NCBI GenBank assembly: GCA_010093515.1
Contig: MU001710.1
Location: forward strand, 1 to 64,000
Direction: 5' to 3'
From: Lineolata rhizophorae
Taxonomy: Eukaryota > Ascomycota > Dothideomycetes > Lineolatales > Lineolataceae
Length of the DNA: 64,000 bases
The translations under genes were made by a program, and so were the position numbers. Under the pieces are notes generated by a model. That model was not told where the DNA came from. It did not search any database and saw nothing but the letters and a program-made list of their open reading frames with translations. Positions 47,455 through 58,311 of this stretch are shown here, in pieces; positions within the stretch are counted from its first letter, which is position 1, and every line of letters starts with the position of its first letter.

Positions 47455-49010
47455 CCGAGCGGATTCAAAATCTCCAGCGGCCGTTTCCCGTTCTTGTAAT
47501 CTATGTCGTATAGGCGCGCAACCTCTAGCAGCACCACTTTGGACTTGTCCTTGAGCACCTCGTCCGGCCGCCAGACGACCTTACGGAGCTCTGCCTCGCC
47601 GACAACCCCCTCATAGCACGACAACTGAGATCTTGCGAGCCGTTGGGCTTGTTCACGACGGAGGCCTCGCGCATAAAGCCGCAGAAAGTGATGGCACTGC
47701 TTGAATAGACATCAGGGCTCGGGAACATATCGACCTGAGCTTCCAAGATATGCGCAGTGCCCTGGAGATAGTCGGTACCTCCGAGGTATTTGACCGGGCC
47801 GTTGACGGACGCCCACGACCATGTCGCCGCGATAGGATGCTCTAGCCGGTTGGTCGACAATGTGATGTCGTTGGCTGCTTTGCGAGCCACCGATGCATCA
47901 GACGCCCAGGGGAGATCCATGATTAGGTTGTCGCGCCACAGGCCAGCCATATATTTTTGGGTTAGAATGCAGTCTTTGCCCCCTCCAGTCAAGGATGTTG
48001 TCAACAATGGGAGACAGCCCCTCCAGCCCATCGCTATCGCGTGTGAGCGCTCGCCAGGTGTATTCTTCCACGATATCGTGCCATCCCGTTCTCGACTGGC
48101 ACTTTACGTCCTCCAGACGAAAAAGGCGCCGTCGTAGCGTACGCATGGTCGTCCTCGTACCCTTGATCTGGTAATTGGGAGGGAATTTCTGTCGCTTTCC
48201 CGCGCCACCACAAGGACTGGCGTCAAGTGGGCTCATGTGCTGGTGCTGGAAGTAGGAGACAGCGTCGATCTTGGGGGACCATGCTCGGATCGCGCGCCGA
48301 GGCTTTACTGCTTAGGCAGTGCCAACGAATGCTGTTGCGGCCAAAGTCAATTTTCCGAGGCCCCAGCAGTGGCTAAGGGAAACATAATTCCCCATCCTAT
48401 CTTTGCCTTCGACAAGGTGGGACTCTTCGGATCCGTCCTGGGATCCGACGCCAATCACTAGAGGCGGAAGCTCAACGTCGACGGTTTTGGGGCAGTCGGC
48501 ATGGCTTTTCTCGGGTGGCCAGGTGCCAGTTGCCGACCGAGCCCGTGTTGTCGTCGCTAGTATCCTTTTTCTCGAGTATCTCGACGAGGTCTGCCGGGTA
48601 TGGCGTATCACAAGCATCCTCCAGTTTGAACCTAAGGGCTACTGTGCTTGCTGCGGATAGGTAGCTATCGGTAGCATGGTCGATGCTCGAAAACATTCAT
48701 ACTTACCTGATTCATCAGATGCATCAGGCTCCCAGACAGTCGCCCAGAAATGGCACATCCGGTCCTCATACCTACTGGTCCACCCTCCCAAGTTCGCCTT
48801 AAGCTTACAAGTGAAATCCTGTGCAATAAAACGGCTCAAGAGATGCACCATAAAGGCCCTCAAGAGCGGCACGCAGAAAGAGTAGCCTGTAGCCGACTTG
48901 CTTGCAGGTAAGACGTACGCCTCATGGCCATGGTTGGCCCGGTCGCCGGGCAATTCGTGCGGTTTTTTTGTCTGCTTGCGAAAGAACGTCCTGCAGGTTT
49001 GGCAGAGCAT
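47421..49010 (-). pseudogene. HET-domain (heterokaryon incompatibility) gene, broken
   Basis: It starts at an ATG giving MLCQTCRTFF, the usual short cysteine-rich opening of HET proteins, and an intron with GTAAGT fits after about residue 101. The first half of the HET domain is visible: PPLVIGVGS...GNYVSLSHCWG, with LSHCWG being the signature. Typical C-terminal HET-protein blocks follow: KYMAGLWRDNLIMDLPW, ATWSWASVNGPV, and ARLYDIDYKNGKRPLEILNP. The pieces lie in more than one frame, and the usual middle of the HET core is not found. The gene looks broken, with at least three breaks. Intact relatives take part in non-self recognition and trigger cell death on hyphal fusion. Loss is common because such loci turn over quickly. 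Assembly error cannot be excluded. Confidence 0.8.
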
Positions 49011-49542
49011 GGCGCCAAATTTACCGGCGGGGTAGTAAAGCCGGTGTGGCACAAAGCGGAGGTGAGAAAACGTGCAGCCTGCAGCGTGGCGGGCGGTAGG
49101 TGGATGTGTAGTAAAGTCTAGACCAGGCTACAAGGTAGAGTGTCGTGAGAACAAGGCTGGGCTAAATATAAGCGGCAAGGTGCTACCTAGTGGCCAGTAC
49201 AAGATGTAAGTGAGTCTGGCGTAGCCTGTTTGATCACGGAGTTAACATTGGTAAACGTAACCAAAATAGTCGTAATATGGCCTCTTGGTGGAGCCGAAAG
49301 CACATCGCTTGACATGAATCAAGTGCAGTCAACAGTAAACTCTTGCCACATAGATCAGTGCTCACTTGCTTGCATGACACACTTGTGCCACTCAACAGAC
49401 CACGACACATTTCGTTGCATCAACCTCAGCAAATTTGCAATATAGCTAGCTGAATACCTATACAAGGCCATGCTGACTATGGGACCTGACACCGTCAAAC
49501 ACCATGATATCGCCAATGGAATTGAGGATCCGGGCAACGAAA
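49011..49542. other. Intergenic spacer
   Basis: Spacer upstream of the HET relic and downstream of clf1. It is AT-richer and no gene or repeat was recognised. Confidence 0.5.
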
Positions 49543-51632
49543 TCATGCACCATCCTGCGCCTCCTCTTGCTGCTGCTTCTTCCAGTTGTGCGCCATCGCC
49601 AGCATCTTCGATAGCTTCGCAGCGTTCTCGTCGTCTGCCGGGAAGACGTAATCCATGTACTCCTCGAACGAATCGTCGTCCAGCTTCCTCCTCTTCTTGA
49701 CCCGCCGCGGCATCTGCTTTTCCACCTTGTCAAGATCCTCGGCCGACCCGTGTGTCGTCTCGAAAGACTTCCAGGCATTGAGCAACGCAACACGCTGGAA
49801 TACGTTAGTTTAGAAAAACAAACCGAAGCAGGACTTATGCAACATACCTCTTCCTTCAAACCCTTTTCCTTCATCCTCTTGTAACCCCGTTCAAACACCT
49901 TGCGCGCCCGGACTTTCGCCGCCTCGCTCAATGGCCTATCCTCGTCTTCATCCACCTCCATTTCCTCCTCGTCCGGAACGTTGATCTCGAACTGGGCGTA
50001 GCTGATCCACACCTTGACGTGATCCGTCCTCTCGAGCAAGCGCTCATACAGCGCCCTCGTGTTGTCATACTCGCCTTCCTCTTCCTCGAAGTCGATGTAC
50101 GCCTTCCAGACGAGCTCGGGCATGTCCAGGGCAGGCTGGTCGACAGCGAGCTCGAAGATAGCGCGCGCGCGCTCGAGGTCGTCGAGGCCGCGCTCCAACT
50201 CGGCGAACTTGATCCACGCCTGGCTGTTGGCCGGGTTCCACGCGACATGCTTCTCGTACAAGGTGCGGCAGCGCACAAACTCAAAGAGCTTGAGCTCGAG
50301 CTCAATGTAGCCCTTGAACAACCTGTCTTTGGGACACATTCCAATGGCCTGACCAAGAGTCTTGCGCGCCGCCGCTAGCTGCATCTGGCGGATTTCGAAC
50401 TGGGCTCGCAGCAGCCAGACCTTGGCAAAGGTGAACTTCTTATGCGGGATGAGCTTGAGGCACTCGGCGTAGATCGAGCGGGCCCGATCAATGTCTCTCG
50501 CGTCCATTTCCTCCCACAAGGCGTAGAAAATCCAGAGGTAGATGTATCTCCTCCAGTGGCGCTTCTCCTGCGTCGGAGGAACTTGTGCGACGGCGCGCTC
50601 GTATACAGCGCGCACGCGATCCGCATCTCCCGACGCCTCCTCGAGACGGGCATAGTCAAACCAGGCGTCGTAATTCTTCGGGTTCTCCTTGACTTGCTCA
50701 TCGTATTGCACGCGACGCTTCGCTAAAATGACGTCTTCCACCCCTTCCTCGTTACCAAACTGCTTCTCAAACTGCGTGTACGCCTTGTGCAGATTCGTGG
50801 ACTGGGACCGCGGCATGCGATCAAGAGCGTACTTGTAGATGGCCCTAGCGCGTTCGTACTCCTTGAGCTTAGTCTCGAAACGCGCATATGCCATAAAAAG
50901 CTTCTCATCCAAAAAGTCCTCTCCTAGAGTCTCAACAGCGGTGCCGAAGACATCACGCACCGACTCGCTGTCGCCGAATTCCTCCTCGAACCGGGCCCAT
51001 TTGATCCAGTTCTTGGGCTCTGGATGGACAATCGTAAACCGCTCGAAGATGCTGCGGGCGCGGTCGATCTCGCCGTATCGCTTCTCTAGCTTGATGTACG
51101 CACTCCACGCGTTCTCGTCTGGTTCCCACTGCATCCAGCGCTCGAATACCTGACGCGTGCCGCCGATGTTCCCCAGCGTCTCCTCCATGTACACATATTT
51201 GTACCATAGCTTGTCGATGCGCGGCAGCGTGGTGACGGCGCGGTCGAGCAGATTGCGGGCGTGATTGATGTTGCGCGTCTTCATCTCGGCCTCGATATAG
51301 CGGATCCATAGCTGGACGTTCGTTGGGTGAACGTCGAGGGCGCGCTCGAAAACGGAGCGCGCGCGCTTGAACTCCTTCTGCTCAAGCTCCCACTGCGCGT
51401 AGCGCATCCAGTTGTTGAGGTTGACGCGGTTGCGCCGGACATAGTCCTCGAAGTCCTTGCGCTTGCGGCCCTGGTACTCGTGCAGCTCCTCGAGGTCGGC
51501 GAAGCGCTGCGTCGGCGCCTGTAGCCCGGGCTCCTGCCGGTCCACGGCCTCGCGGAGCAGCTGCTCCGCTGAGATTTGCACCGGCGCGGGCGCCTTATTT
51601 TTGACGCGCGGAGGACCTCGTGATTGCTCCAT
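49543..51632 (-). CDS. clf1: Pre-mRNA-splicing factor Clf1 (Crooked-neck/Syf3), HAT-repeat scaffold
   Basis: Exons 51632-49848 and 49794-49543 give about 678 aa, matching fungal Clf1. It starts [29 protein letters not shown], the conserved opening. A run of about 14 HAT (half-a-TPR) repeats fills residues 50-590, each with the aromatic-Trp pattern ([41 protein letters not shown]). An acidic patch ([12 protein letters not shown]) lies near residue 565. A lysine-rich tail, [12 protein letters not shown], follows the single 53-nt intron. Clf1 is a scaffold of the Prp19/NTC-associated spliceosome that bridges U2 and the tri-snRNP during activation. The gene diverges from prp31, another tri-snRNP factor, over 405 bp. 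Identification is firm. Confidence 0.97.
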
Positions 51633-52037
51633 GGCTGCCGAATGCGAGGTTGGTGATCGAAGGATGCGTAGGAAAGGTTCCGCGGCTCCCGCTTGCTAGA
51701 TCGAACTCCTTCGTTAGTAAAGAGATGTCCGGGTTTGAGGCACCACAGAAATATCAATTTGGAAACACCAAACCTACGTATGAATAGGTGGGGATAGACG
51801 AGTTAGTGGAGCGTGAAGAAGGTGCAGAAGTTCGGGGATGCGGCGGCCGGAAACTGAAGTGCAACCCGTGGCGCGCGGTCGCCGCTTGGCGTCGCCAAGA
51901 CTTTCACTGCCCTCGACGCCAACTGGTGCCAGTTCGGCCGCTTCTCGCCACCACCGCAATACCACAACTGCAAACACCGCGCCCACTCCTGCCGCACCCG
52001 CTTGTCAGGCCTCTTCCCGCGGCCAGCGAGCTTCATA
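51633..52037. promoter_or_regulatory. Shared divergent promoter clf1 / prp31
   Basis: 405 bp between the two start codons. No obvious TATA box on either side, as is common for fungal housekeeping genes. Any shared element is inference. Confidence 0.65.
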
Positions 52038-54041
52038 ATGGCGACGCTTGCGGATGAGCTTCTCAACGACTTCGAGGACGCCGGCTCCGAGGCCGGCTCT
52101 GATGTTGAAAGCGCCGATTTCCTCGGTGACGATGCTAGCGCGGCGCCCACCAACGGCCACCAGAATGGCGGCGCAGACGACGACGAAATGGAGCTCGACG
52201 GTGATGAGGAAGCTGTAGGCGATATGGACGAAGACATGGCGACCGGCGCGAAAAAGGCCGTGGAAGAGGCGGAAGATGAAGAAGCTGCCAAGGCCCGCGT
52301 CGAGAAGATGCAGCTCGGCGGCGTCAAAGATGTGCGCAGCGTGGCCAACTTGATGAAGACGCTGGAACCAGTTCTTGAGGTAAGCCCTCTTTTCCACTTG
52401 CCGTCCCCTAGCTCCCAAACTTCAAAGTTACGAATGATATTAAATGGTTCCTCTAGAGAATGCAGCCCTAACAAAGCACCTTTTCTCTCCCTGCAGAAAA
52501 TCGAACACTATCAGACGCTGCCGCCAGACAAGCAAACCAAGAACGTAGGCAACGTTGAGGACAACCCCGAGTATCGTCTCCTGACCCAGTCCAACTCGCT
52601 CAGCACAGCCATCGACGGCGAAATCATTCTCGTCCACAAGTTCATTCGCGATCACTACTCTGTCCGCTTCCAGGAGCTCGAGACACTCGTCACGAACCCT
52701 GTCGACTATGCCAGGACGGTGGCCATTATCAAGAATGGACCTATGGACAAAATCGACAAAAACCCGTCTACGGATAATCTAGTCGGCCAGACACTGAACG
52801 CTGTCCTGGACAAGCCCACTCTCATGATCGTCACGCTTGAGGCGACGCGAACGTCCGGCAAACCGCTCTCGGAGTCGGAATTGCAGACGGTCCTGCGCGC
52901 CTGCGACATGACGCTACGACTCGAACGCGCGAAGAAAGTTCTTACTGACTACGTCCAATCGCGCATGAACCTGTTTGCACCCAATCTGACCGTCCTAATC
53001 GGCTCCCTTACGGCGGCACAGTTGCTCAACTACGCCGGCGGGCTAACAGGGCTTGCCAAGACCCCGTCCTGTAATATTGCCCCGCTAGGATCCAAGAAGC
53101 AGAACCAGACGGGTTTCGCGACCAACGTGGGCATTCGGCACCAAGGCTTTCTCTACCACTCGCCCATCATTCGCGGCATTCCCGCAGATCTCAAGAAGCA
53201 GGCAATGCGCATCGTCTCAGCCAAAGTTATCCTTGCGGCGCGCATCGACTCGGTGCATCAGAGCCCAAGTGGAGCCGCGGGCGAGGATCTCAAGCAGCAG
53301 TGTCTGGAGCGGCTCGACAAGCTGACGGAGCCGCCGCCGAACAAGGGCGTGCGTGCGCTGCCGGCTCCGGACGATAAACCCTCACGCAAGCGCGGTGGCC
53401 GACGCGTCCGCAAGGCCAAGGAAGCGACGGCCATGACGGACCTGCGAAAGGCGCAGAACCGCATGGCGTTCGGCAAGGAGGAGGCCGAAGTCGGGTACGG
53501 CACAGGCGAGGGCACCAAGGGCCTGGGCATGGTGGGCATGGACAACACGGGCCGCATCCGCGCGCAGCAGATCGATCAGCGCACAAAGGCCAAGCTCAGC
53601 AAGAAAAACCCCGGCTGGGGCGGTGGCGCGGGCACGGCGTCTACTGTGGGTGGCGGCGGTGCGACGTCACTACGCGGCTTCGGGCAAGGCGGCGCTGGTC
53701 TGGGCAACGCCTCGGTGCTCAAAGGCCACGGGCTACGCGCGATGGGCGTTGGCGGCGGCGGCGGCGGCGGGGCAACAGCCGGCACGGCGTCGACCATCGC
53801 CTTCACGCCGGTGCAGGGCCTCGAGCTCGTAGACCCCAAGGTGCGCGAAGAGATGAACCGTAAGCGCAAGGCGGAGGAGGACCGCTGGTTCAAGGGCGGC
53901 TCGTTTACCCAGGTGGGTGGCAGCGGGACGCAGGCGGCGGCAGGCCAGAGTCAGTCGGCCAAGGTGGATGCGGCGGGGTTCAAGGTGCCATCGCTGCCGC
54001 CGCCGAGGAAGAAGGTGGATACGGGGAAGGGGAAGAGCTGA
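52038..54041 (+). CDS. prp31: U4/U6 snRNP protein Prp31
   Basis: Exons 52038-52379 and 52497-54041 give about 628 aa. The N-terminus is acidic (1 to about 95). The NOSIC/Nop region follows, with NPEYRLLTQSNSLSTAIDGEI and the Nop-domain block LLNYAGGLTGLAKTPSCNIAPLGSKK. The C-terminal Prp31 block has RKAQNRMAFGKEEAEVG, GRIRAQQIDQRTKAKLSKK and a closing KxxDPKVREEMNRKRK-like stretch. Gly-rich runs (GGGGGGGG near residue 535) expand the C-terminus. Prp31 binds the 15.5K-U4 snRNA complex through the Nop domain and holds the U4/U6.U5 tri-snRNP together. The intron (52380-52496, 117 nt) is in frame and free of stops, so the unspliced RNA would also read through with 39 extra residues. The splice is preferred because ...TLEPVLEKIEHYQ matches relatives. 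Confidence 0.96.
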   Translation: MATLADELLNDFEDAGSEAGSDVESADFLGDDASAAPTNGHQNGGADDDEMELDGDEEAVGDMDEDMATGAKKAVEEAEDEEAAKARVEKMQLGGVKDVRSVANLMKTLEPVLEVSPLFHLPSPSSQTSKLRMILNGSSRECSPNKAPFLSLQKIEHYQTLPPDKQTKNVGNVEDNPEYRLLTQSNSLSTAIDGEIILVHKFIRDHYSVRFQELETLVTNPVDYARTVAIIKNGPMDKIDKNPSTDNLVGQTLNAVLDKPTLMIVTLEATRTSGKPLSESELQTVLRACDMTLRLERAKKVLTDYVQSRMNLFAPNLTVLIGSLTAAQLLNYAGGLTGLAKTPSCNIAPLGSKKQNQTGFATNVGIRHQGFLYHSPIIRGIPADLKKQAMRIVSAKVILAARIDSVHQSPSGAAGEDLKQQCLERLDKLTEPPPNKGVRALPAPDDKPSRKRGGRRVRKAKEATAMTDLRKAQNRMAFGKEEAEVGYGTGEGTKGLGMVGMDNTGRIRAQQIDQRTKAKLSKKNPGWGGGAGTASTVGGGGATSLRGFGQGGAGLGNASVLKGHGLRAMGVGGGGGGGATAGTASTIAFTPVQGLELVDPKVREEMNRKRKAEEDRWFKGGSFTQVGGSGTQAAAGQSQSAKVDAAGFKVPSLPPPRKKVDTGKGKS

Positions 54042-55854
54042 GGTGGTGCCTGGGAGAGAGGTGAGGTGGTGGGAAGGCAGCGAGCGTAACTTGTATGATA
54101 GAATGGTCGGGCTGAAGAAAGAAAGTGGGGAGACCATTAACGGTTTATTTGCCCTTTTTGGTGGAGTTTCATGGCTCGGATAGCTGGTTAGCGGCATAGG
54201 AAAGCATCATCCAGGCGTTCCGGACATGTATGCAACTGTTTCATTTCGTAGCCTCGAGCATGCCAACCCGTCTTACAGCTGGAAGTCAGTTGGTTTTAGA
54301 CTCCCGATAGCAATTCGAAGAGTAATTTACTTATATCGCTGACCTACGTGACTTCCTGGCATTTACCTTTGTTTTTGTGAGACCATTATAATGTACCCGC
54401 ATACGGTTACCACGACCCAATTTACTCAGACATTTCGCCGTCACATCGGAATCGCAATCACCATCTCATCACAGCGCCAAATTACAGTTTTTTGAAGACA
54501 CATTGAATTCCAACAGCGCCGTCCAGACGCGAGCGCCTAACCTAATTTACCTGCCGCCAGCTGCGTGCGACCGGCATCCTCTTCCTCGAGCTCTGATACT
54601 ACCAGAGCCCGTTTCAACCGTCCACATTCATCGCCTCTTAGCTCCGGCGCCGAAGAAGCTGCCCCGCACGCTTCCACCCATCATCATTCGAGACCAGCGG
54701 TACCAACCCGGCCATGTGCCTCTCCAGCTCGGCCGATCAAGGTTGCCCTTGGCCAGCCGGAAGGATAGCAATAGAACCACAATCAGACCGCGGTCATTAG
54801 GAGTTAAGTGAGTTTAAGGAAAGACTAGAAAAGAAAGCTCGGTGGAGTATGGGGTTGCTGTACAGAGGGAGGCCGAGCGATTCGGAGTGTCTCTCGAGCC
54901 TTCCCGACGTGGTAATAACCGCGCGCCGGGGCGGGGGATCAGTCGAAGAATCGAAAGACAATCGCTGCCGTACAGTACTAATGATCCAAAGCAAGGCCAA
55001 TGGAAATAAAAGGCAAGCAAAAAAAGAAGTGAGAAAGGAACCCAATAGAAAAGGAAACAAAAAAAAGTGGTATCTAGGGTATCTGCAAACAGTGCAGCTT
55101 TTGTATCACTCCCATCGTTCGCAAAAAGCCAGGCTTGCAGAGAGGATAGCACAGTGGATGCAACATGAGCGCAAAAGGAAAAGGCCGACCTACAGAAGGA
55201 TAAAACTAGAGGACTGGATGCAATGCTGTGTAAGGCGGAGTGATGCAGTACCGTTTACAAACGAAAAGCTCGGCAGGTAAGAACACACGGATTCAGCTAG
55301 GCGGGATGGAGAGCCGCCCAAACAATAGTACAGAGCGGTCCGACAAGAATAGAAGTGGAATGATGAGAATGGACCAAGGTTGAGCTCGTGGAAAAATAGA
55401 CAGAAACCATTAGACCCTTCTTTTTAGTGGTAATGATGCTCCAGCACTCAGGCCCTTTCCTGGCGAAACGCCAAAAAGAGCTCGTTCGGCAAGAGGAAGA
55501 AAAGACTCCGGCGTCCAAAGAAGCAAATGCACGACCGGGGTGTGTGACAGGTATTTTTGTGTGTGCGTCGAGGTCGTCGATCGTACCGAATATGCGGGCA
55601 AGCCCGGAGAGGAAGGGGAAAAAAAGGCGAACAATTGTACAGGAAATGAACGAAGAGTTGAATTGGGACTGGCGGCGCTTGCGGGTTTCGAAATGCGGTG
55701 GAGCGGGCGCCATCGATTGGCCGATCGACGATGTGACGAGGGCTCCGGTACGGCGCACATGACCGGCGGCCCCGCCCACTCATCGCGTCTAACCGCCCGA
55801 CGCCGCCCCTCAGCGCAATCTCTCCCTGCCTCGCTCCCCACGCCGCGCCCTCGT
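54042..55854. other. Convergent 3' spacer
   Basis: 1.8 kb between the ends of prp31 (+) and the kelch-like gene (-). Purine-rich stretches occur on the plus strand at 54800-55150. No gene was recognised. Confidence 0.5.
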
Positions 55855-58311
55855 TCAGCGCGACGAGCCGGCGCCCAGGTTCAACCAGCTCATGTCCTGG
55901 TGTCCGACGTCTCGCGCCGGCGCGTCCTTGCGGCCCGCCGCCACCGCCGTGGCGGGTCCTCCCACCGAGTGAGCCCCAGGGAAAACGGTCATAGTGCTTT
56001 CGCGCTGCTCCGTCGCAGCCGCCTGAGGCACCAGTCGCGCGGGATGCACGTACGACGTAGCACCCGCTCTGCTCGCGCGCTCGCTGCCCTCGGCCGTGTA
56101 GAGCGAGCTGGTGGGGCGAGCATTCCAGCCACCGTCACCAAACGGAGTCCACGAAGAAGCGGGTTCCCTAGCAGCTGCCGGACCGTGCGCGACGCGGTCT
56201 TTCTGGCCGTGACCGTCGTCCGAATGCAAGCTCGATACGTCGCTGGACACAGAGTTCGCACGCGCCAGTTCCGCGCTCATGCCCTCAGTCACCGCGAGAC
56301 CCGTTCGCCCCATATCCTCCTCGGAGTGACCTATAGAAGGACTCCCCGTTTGGACGCGAGACAGGCGCTGCAAAGAACCATCGTCGTCCATGGCGCTAAA
56401 GGCATTTGGCGGGAAGCCGAGATCAAACGGCGGCGGCGGCTGGGAAGAAGGCGGTGGAGGCGGATGGTGCTGATGCGACTCGTTGGGAAGATAGGGAGAT
56501 TGACTGCCTAAAGACGAGTGGGTGTTATCCGACATGTACGTCGAGCGGCCGGATGGCATCGCTGCAAGATTGGTCGCTTCATTGTTAGCAAACCATCTGC
56601 TCCAGCCAGAGCTACGGCTGCGGCTAAGGCCAGCGGCGGCGCCCACAGGAACGTCGGGGTGAGAATTTGGAGGGGCCACGGTAGGCGGTGGAATCGAAGG
56701 GACTGCTGGTGGCGCCATTGTCGACGTCCTAGGGCCAGGTCGACTGAACGGATGCACTGGCTGTCTGGAAGAGCCAGCGACCTTCTCGTCGAGCGTCGAC
56801 ATCTCTAGCGGCTCGTCGTACCCGAGCGGACTGGACTTGCTCTTCACCAGTCCCGCTGTGCTGGCGTCGCTACCGAGTTTGCCCACGTTGCGCTTATGCC
56901 CGTTGCCGAAACGACCCGCAATAATGGCGAGGGAGCTTTGTGACGCGTTCATAGACGCCGTCGGATATCTTCGGTCGCGGGCGCCGGCCGCTTCGCTCAT
57001 GTACTCGACGCCGCGATCTGCGAAGCTCAGTCGGTCCTTCTCATTAATGTAACCGCTGGCGGCCTGAGCGCGTCGTCGTTTGTTCTTGCGCCATTTAAGT
57101 AGGAGTAGGACTAGGATGAGGATGAAGGCGATGCCGAAGATAGCACCCAGGGTAGCACCGAGTACCGTGAGCATCTTATCCTTGGATGTATCTGAGCTCA
57201 CTGGGGCCGCTGCCGTAGCGGACGACGATGCCGCGGCACTGGTTGGGCCAGATGTTGCTGTCGCAGTGACGGAACGTGACACCGACGAAGAAGGGTCCGT
57301 CCCCTGGGCCAGGATTTCTTGTGATCCTGACGCGAACAGTGCCGTCGCATTGGCCCATGTGTTTTCACGCTCGTTGAAGATGCAGAGGGGGTTTTCAGAG
57401 TCGCCGCCGCTGATAACCGCAAGTCCGTTCGCATCCTGTGCGATTGAGAAATCGGAACGAGTTACCGTCGGCGCCAACGTGGCGTTGTACTCCGGCCAGT
57501 CGCCAATGGCCAAACGCCTCCGCTTTCTTCTTGATGACGACGGCGCTCCCACTTCCTCGCCCGTCGACACCGGTTCCCCATCAGGGCCAAGAAGCGCAAA
57601 GCGCGTAACCTCATTCGGTGACACGCCCATGTTGTACAGCTCGATCACCTTGCTCCCATCATCTCCCTGCACGATTGTACACTTGGTCTGGCTATCGTTG
57701 CCGATAGGCATGGTAAGTTCTGCTTGTTGTTCTTCCCATCTCTCGGTCGGTCCGAAAGTGAAGACCATGGTGTTATCGTCGCTGCCACCCACAAGCACCG
57801 CATGGTCATCGTCCCATGGCATGAGCATGGGTGAGACCAGCGGAGGTGCCGTGGAGACGAATGCTTGCACGTCAAAAGGCTCTTGCGTGGAGATAAGGAA
57901 CGTTTGTGAGCTTGGTCCGTTGTGGCCATCCTGTGAACCAGCATACATGAAAATGCTGGAGGATCCGTTGAGATAGGTTGCGGCGTGGTTTTGGCGGTCT
58001 TGGGTAACTCGGTCCACAGGCGTGATGGTCTTCCACTCCATGTCCTGAAACGAATACTTCTGTAGCCCAGGGTAGTCCTCGTCATCTGCGGTACCTCCCA
58101 CGATCCACAGCGCAGCCTCGCTAGCGTCCTCCGGTGTGGCCTTAACGCAAATACCCCCTGTTACTGGAACTCCCATCTCCAGCTCCTCCCATTCTCCACC
58201 CTCCGACAAAGCCAGCGACTGAAACGCTGTCGGCGAATATGTATAGAGAATGCCGTCATAGATGACGGAACAATGACCGGAAAGCTCATGCGGGGGGCGT
58301 GGCACCGTCAT
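55855..58311 (-). CDS. Kelch/galactose-oxidase-propeller-like single-pass membrane protein
   Basis: Single exon, 818 aa. The N-terminal ~330 residues read as beta-propeller blades, with repeated VGG motifs such as ALWIVGGTADDE, AVLVGGSDDNTMVFTFGP and LAVISGGDSEN. A Ser/Thr/Ala-rich stalk (about 340-378) leads to one transmembrane helix (about 381-405, LGAIFGIAFILILVLLLL) with the positive KWRKNKRRR on its C-terminal side. A long disordered Pro/Ser-rich tail follows, including PPPPPSSQPPPPFDLGF. The charge pattern predicts an outside propeller and a cytosolic tail, but the start MTVPRPPHELSGH offers no signal peptide, and no upstream exon supplying one is evident. Relatives are widespread and uncharacterised in filamentous ascomycetes. 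Roles in wall sensing or polarity are speculation. Confidence 0.82.
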   Translation of the reverse strand: MTVPRPPHELSGHCSVIYDGILYTYSPTAFQSLALSEGGEWEELEMGVPVTGGICVKATPEDASEAALWIVGGTADDEDYPGLQKYSFQDMEWKTITPVDRVTQDRQNHAATYLNGSSSIFMYAGSQDGHNGPSSQTFLISTQEPFDVQAFVSTAPPLVSPMLMPWDDDHAVLVGGSDDNTMVFTFGPTERWEEQQAELTMPIGNDSQTKCTIVQGDDGSKVIELYNMGVSPNEVTRFALLGPDGEPVSTGEEVGAPSSSRRKRRRLAIGDWPEYNATLAPTVTRSDFSIAQDANGLAVISGGDSENPLCIFNERENTWANATALFASGSQEILAQGTDPSSSVSRSVTATATSGPTSAAASSSATAAAPVSSDTSKDKMLTVLGATLGAIFGIAFILILVLLLLKWRKNKRRRAQAASGYINEKDRLSFADRGVEYMSEAAGARDRRYPTASMNASQSSLAIIAGRFGNGHKRNVGKLGSDASTAGLVKSKSSPLGYDEPLEMSTLDEKVAGSSRQPVHPFSRPGPRTSTMAPPAVPSIPPPTVAPPNSHPDVPVGAAAGLSRSRSSGWSRWFANNEATNLAAMPSGRSTYMSDNTHSSLGSQSPYLPNESHQHHPPPPPSSQPPPPFDLGFPPNAFSAMDDDGSLQRLSRVQTGSPSIGHSEEDMGRTGLAVTEGMSAELARANSVSSDVSSLHSDDGHGQKDRVAHGPAAAREPASSWTPFGDGGWNARPTSSLYTAEGSERASRAGATSYVHPARLVPQAAATEQRESTMTVFPGAHSVGGPATAVAAGRKDAPARDVGHQDMSWLNLGAGSSR

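Noticed and set aside
50019-50378. Plus-strand frames within clf1
   Set aside because: Antisense shadows of the HAT-repeat coding sequence.
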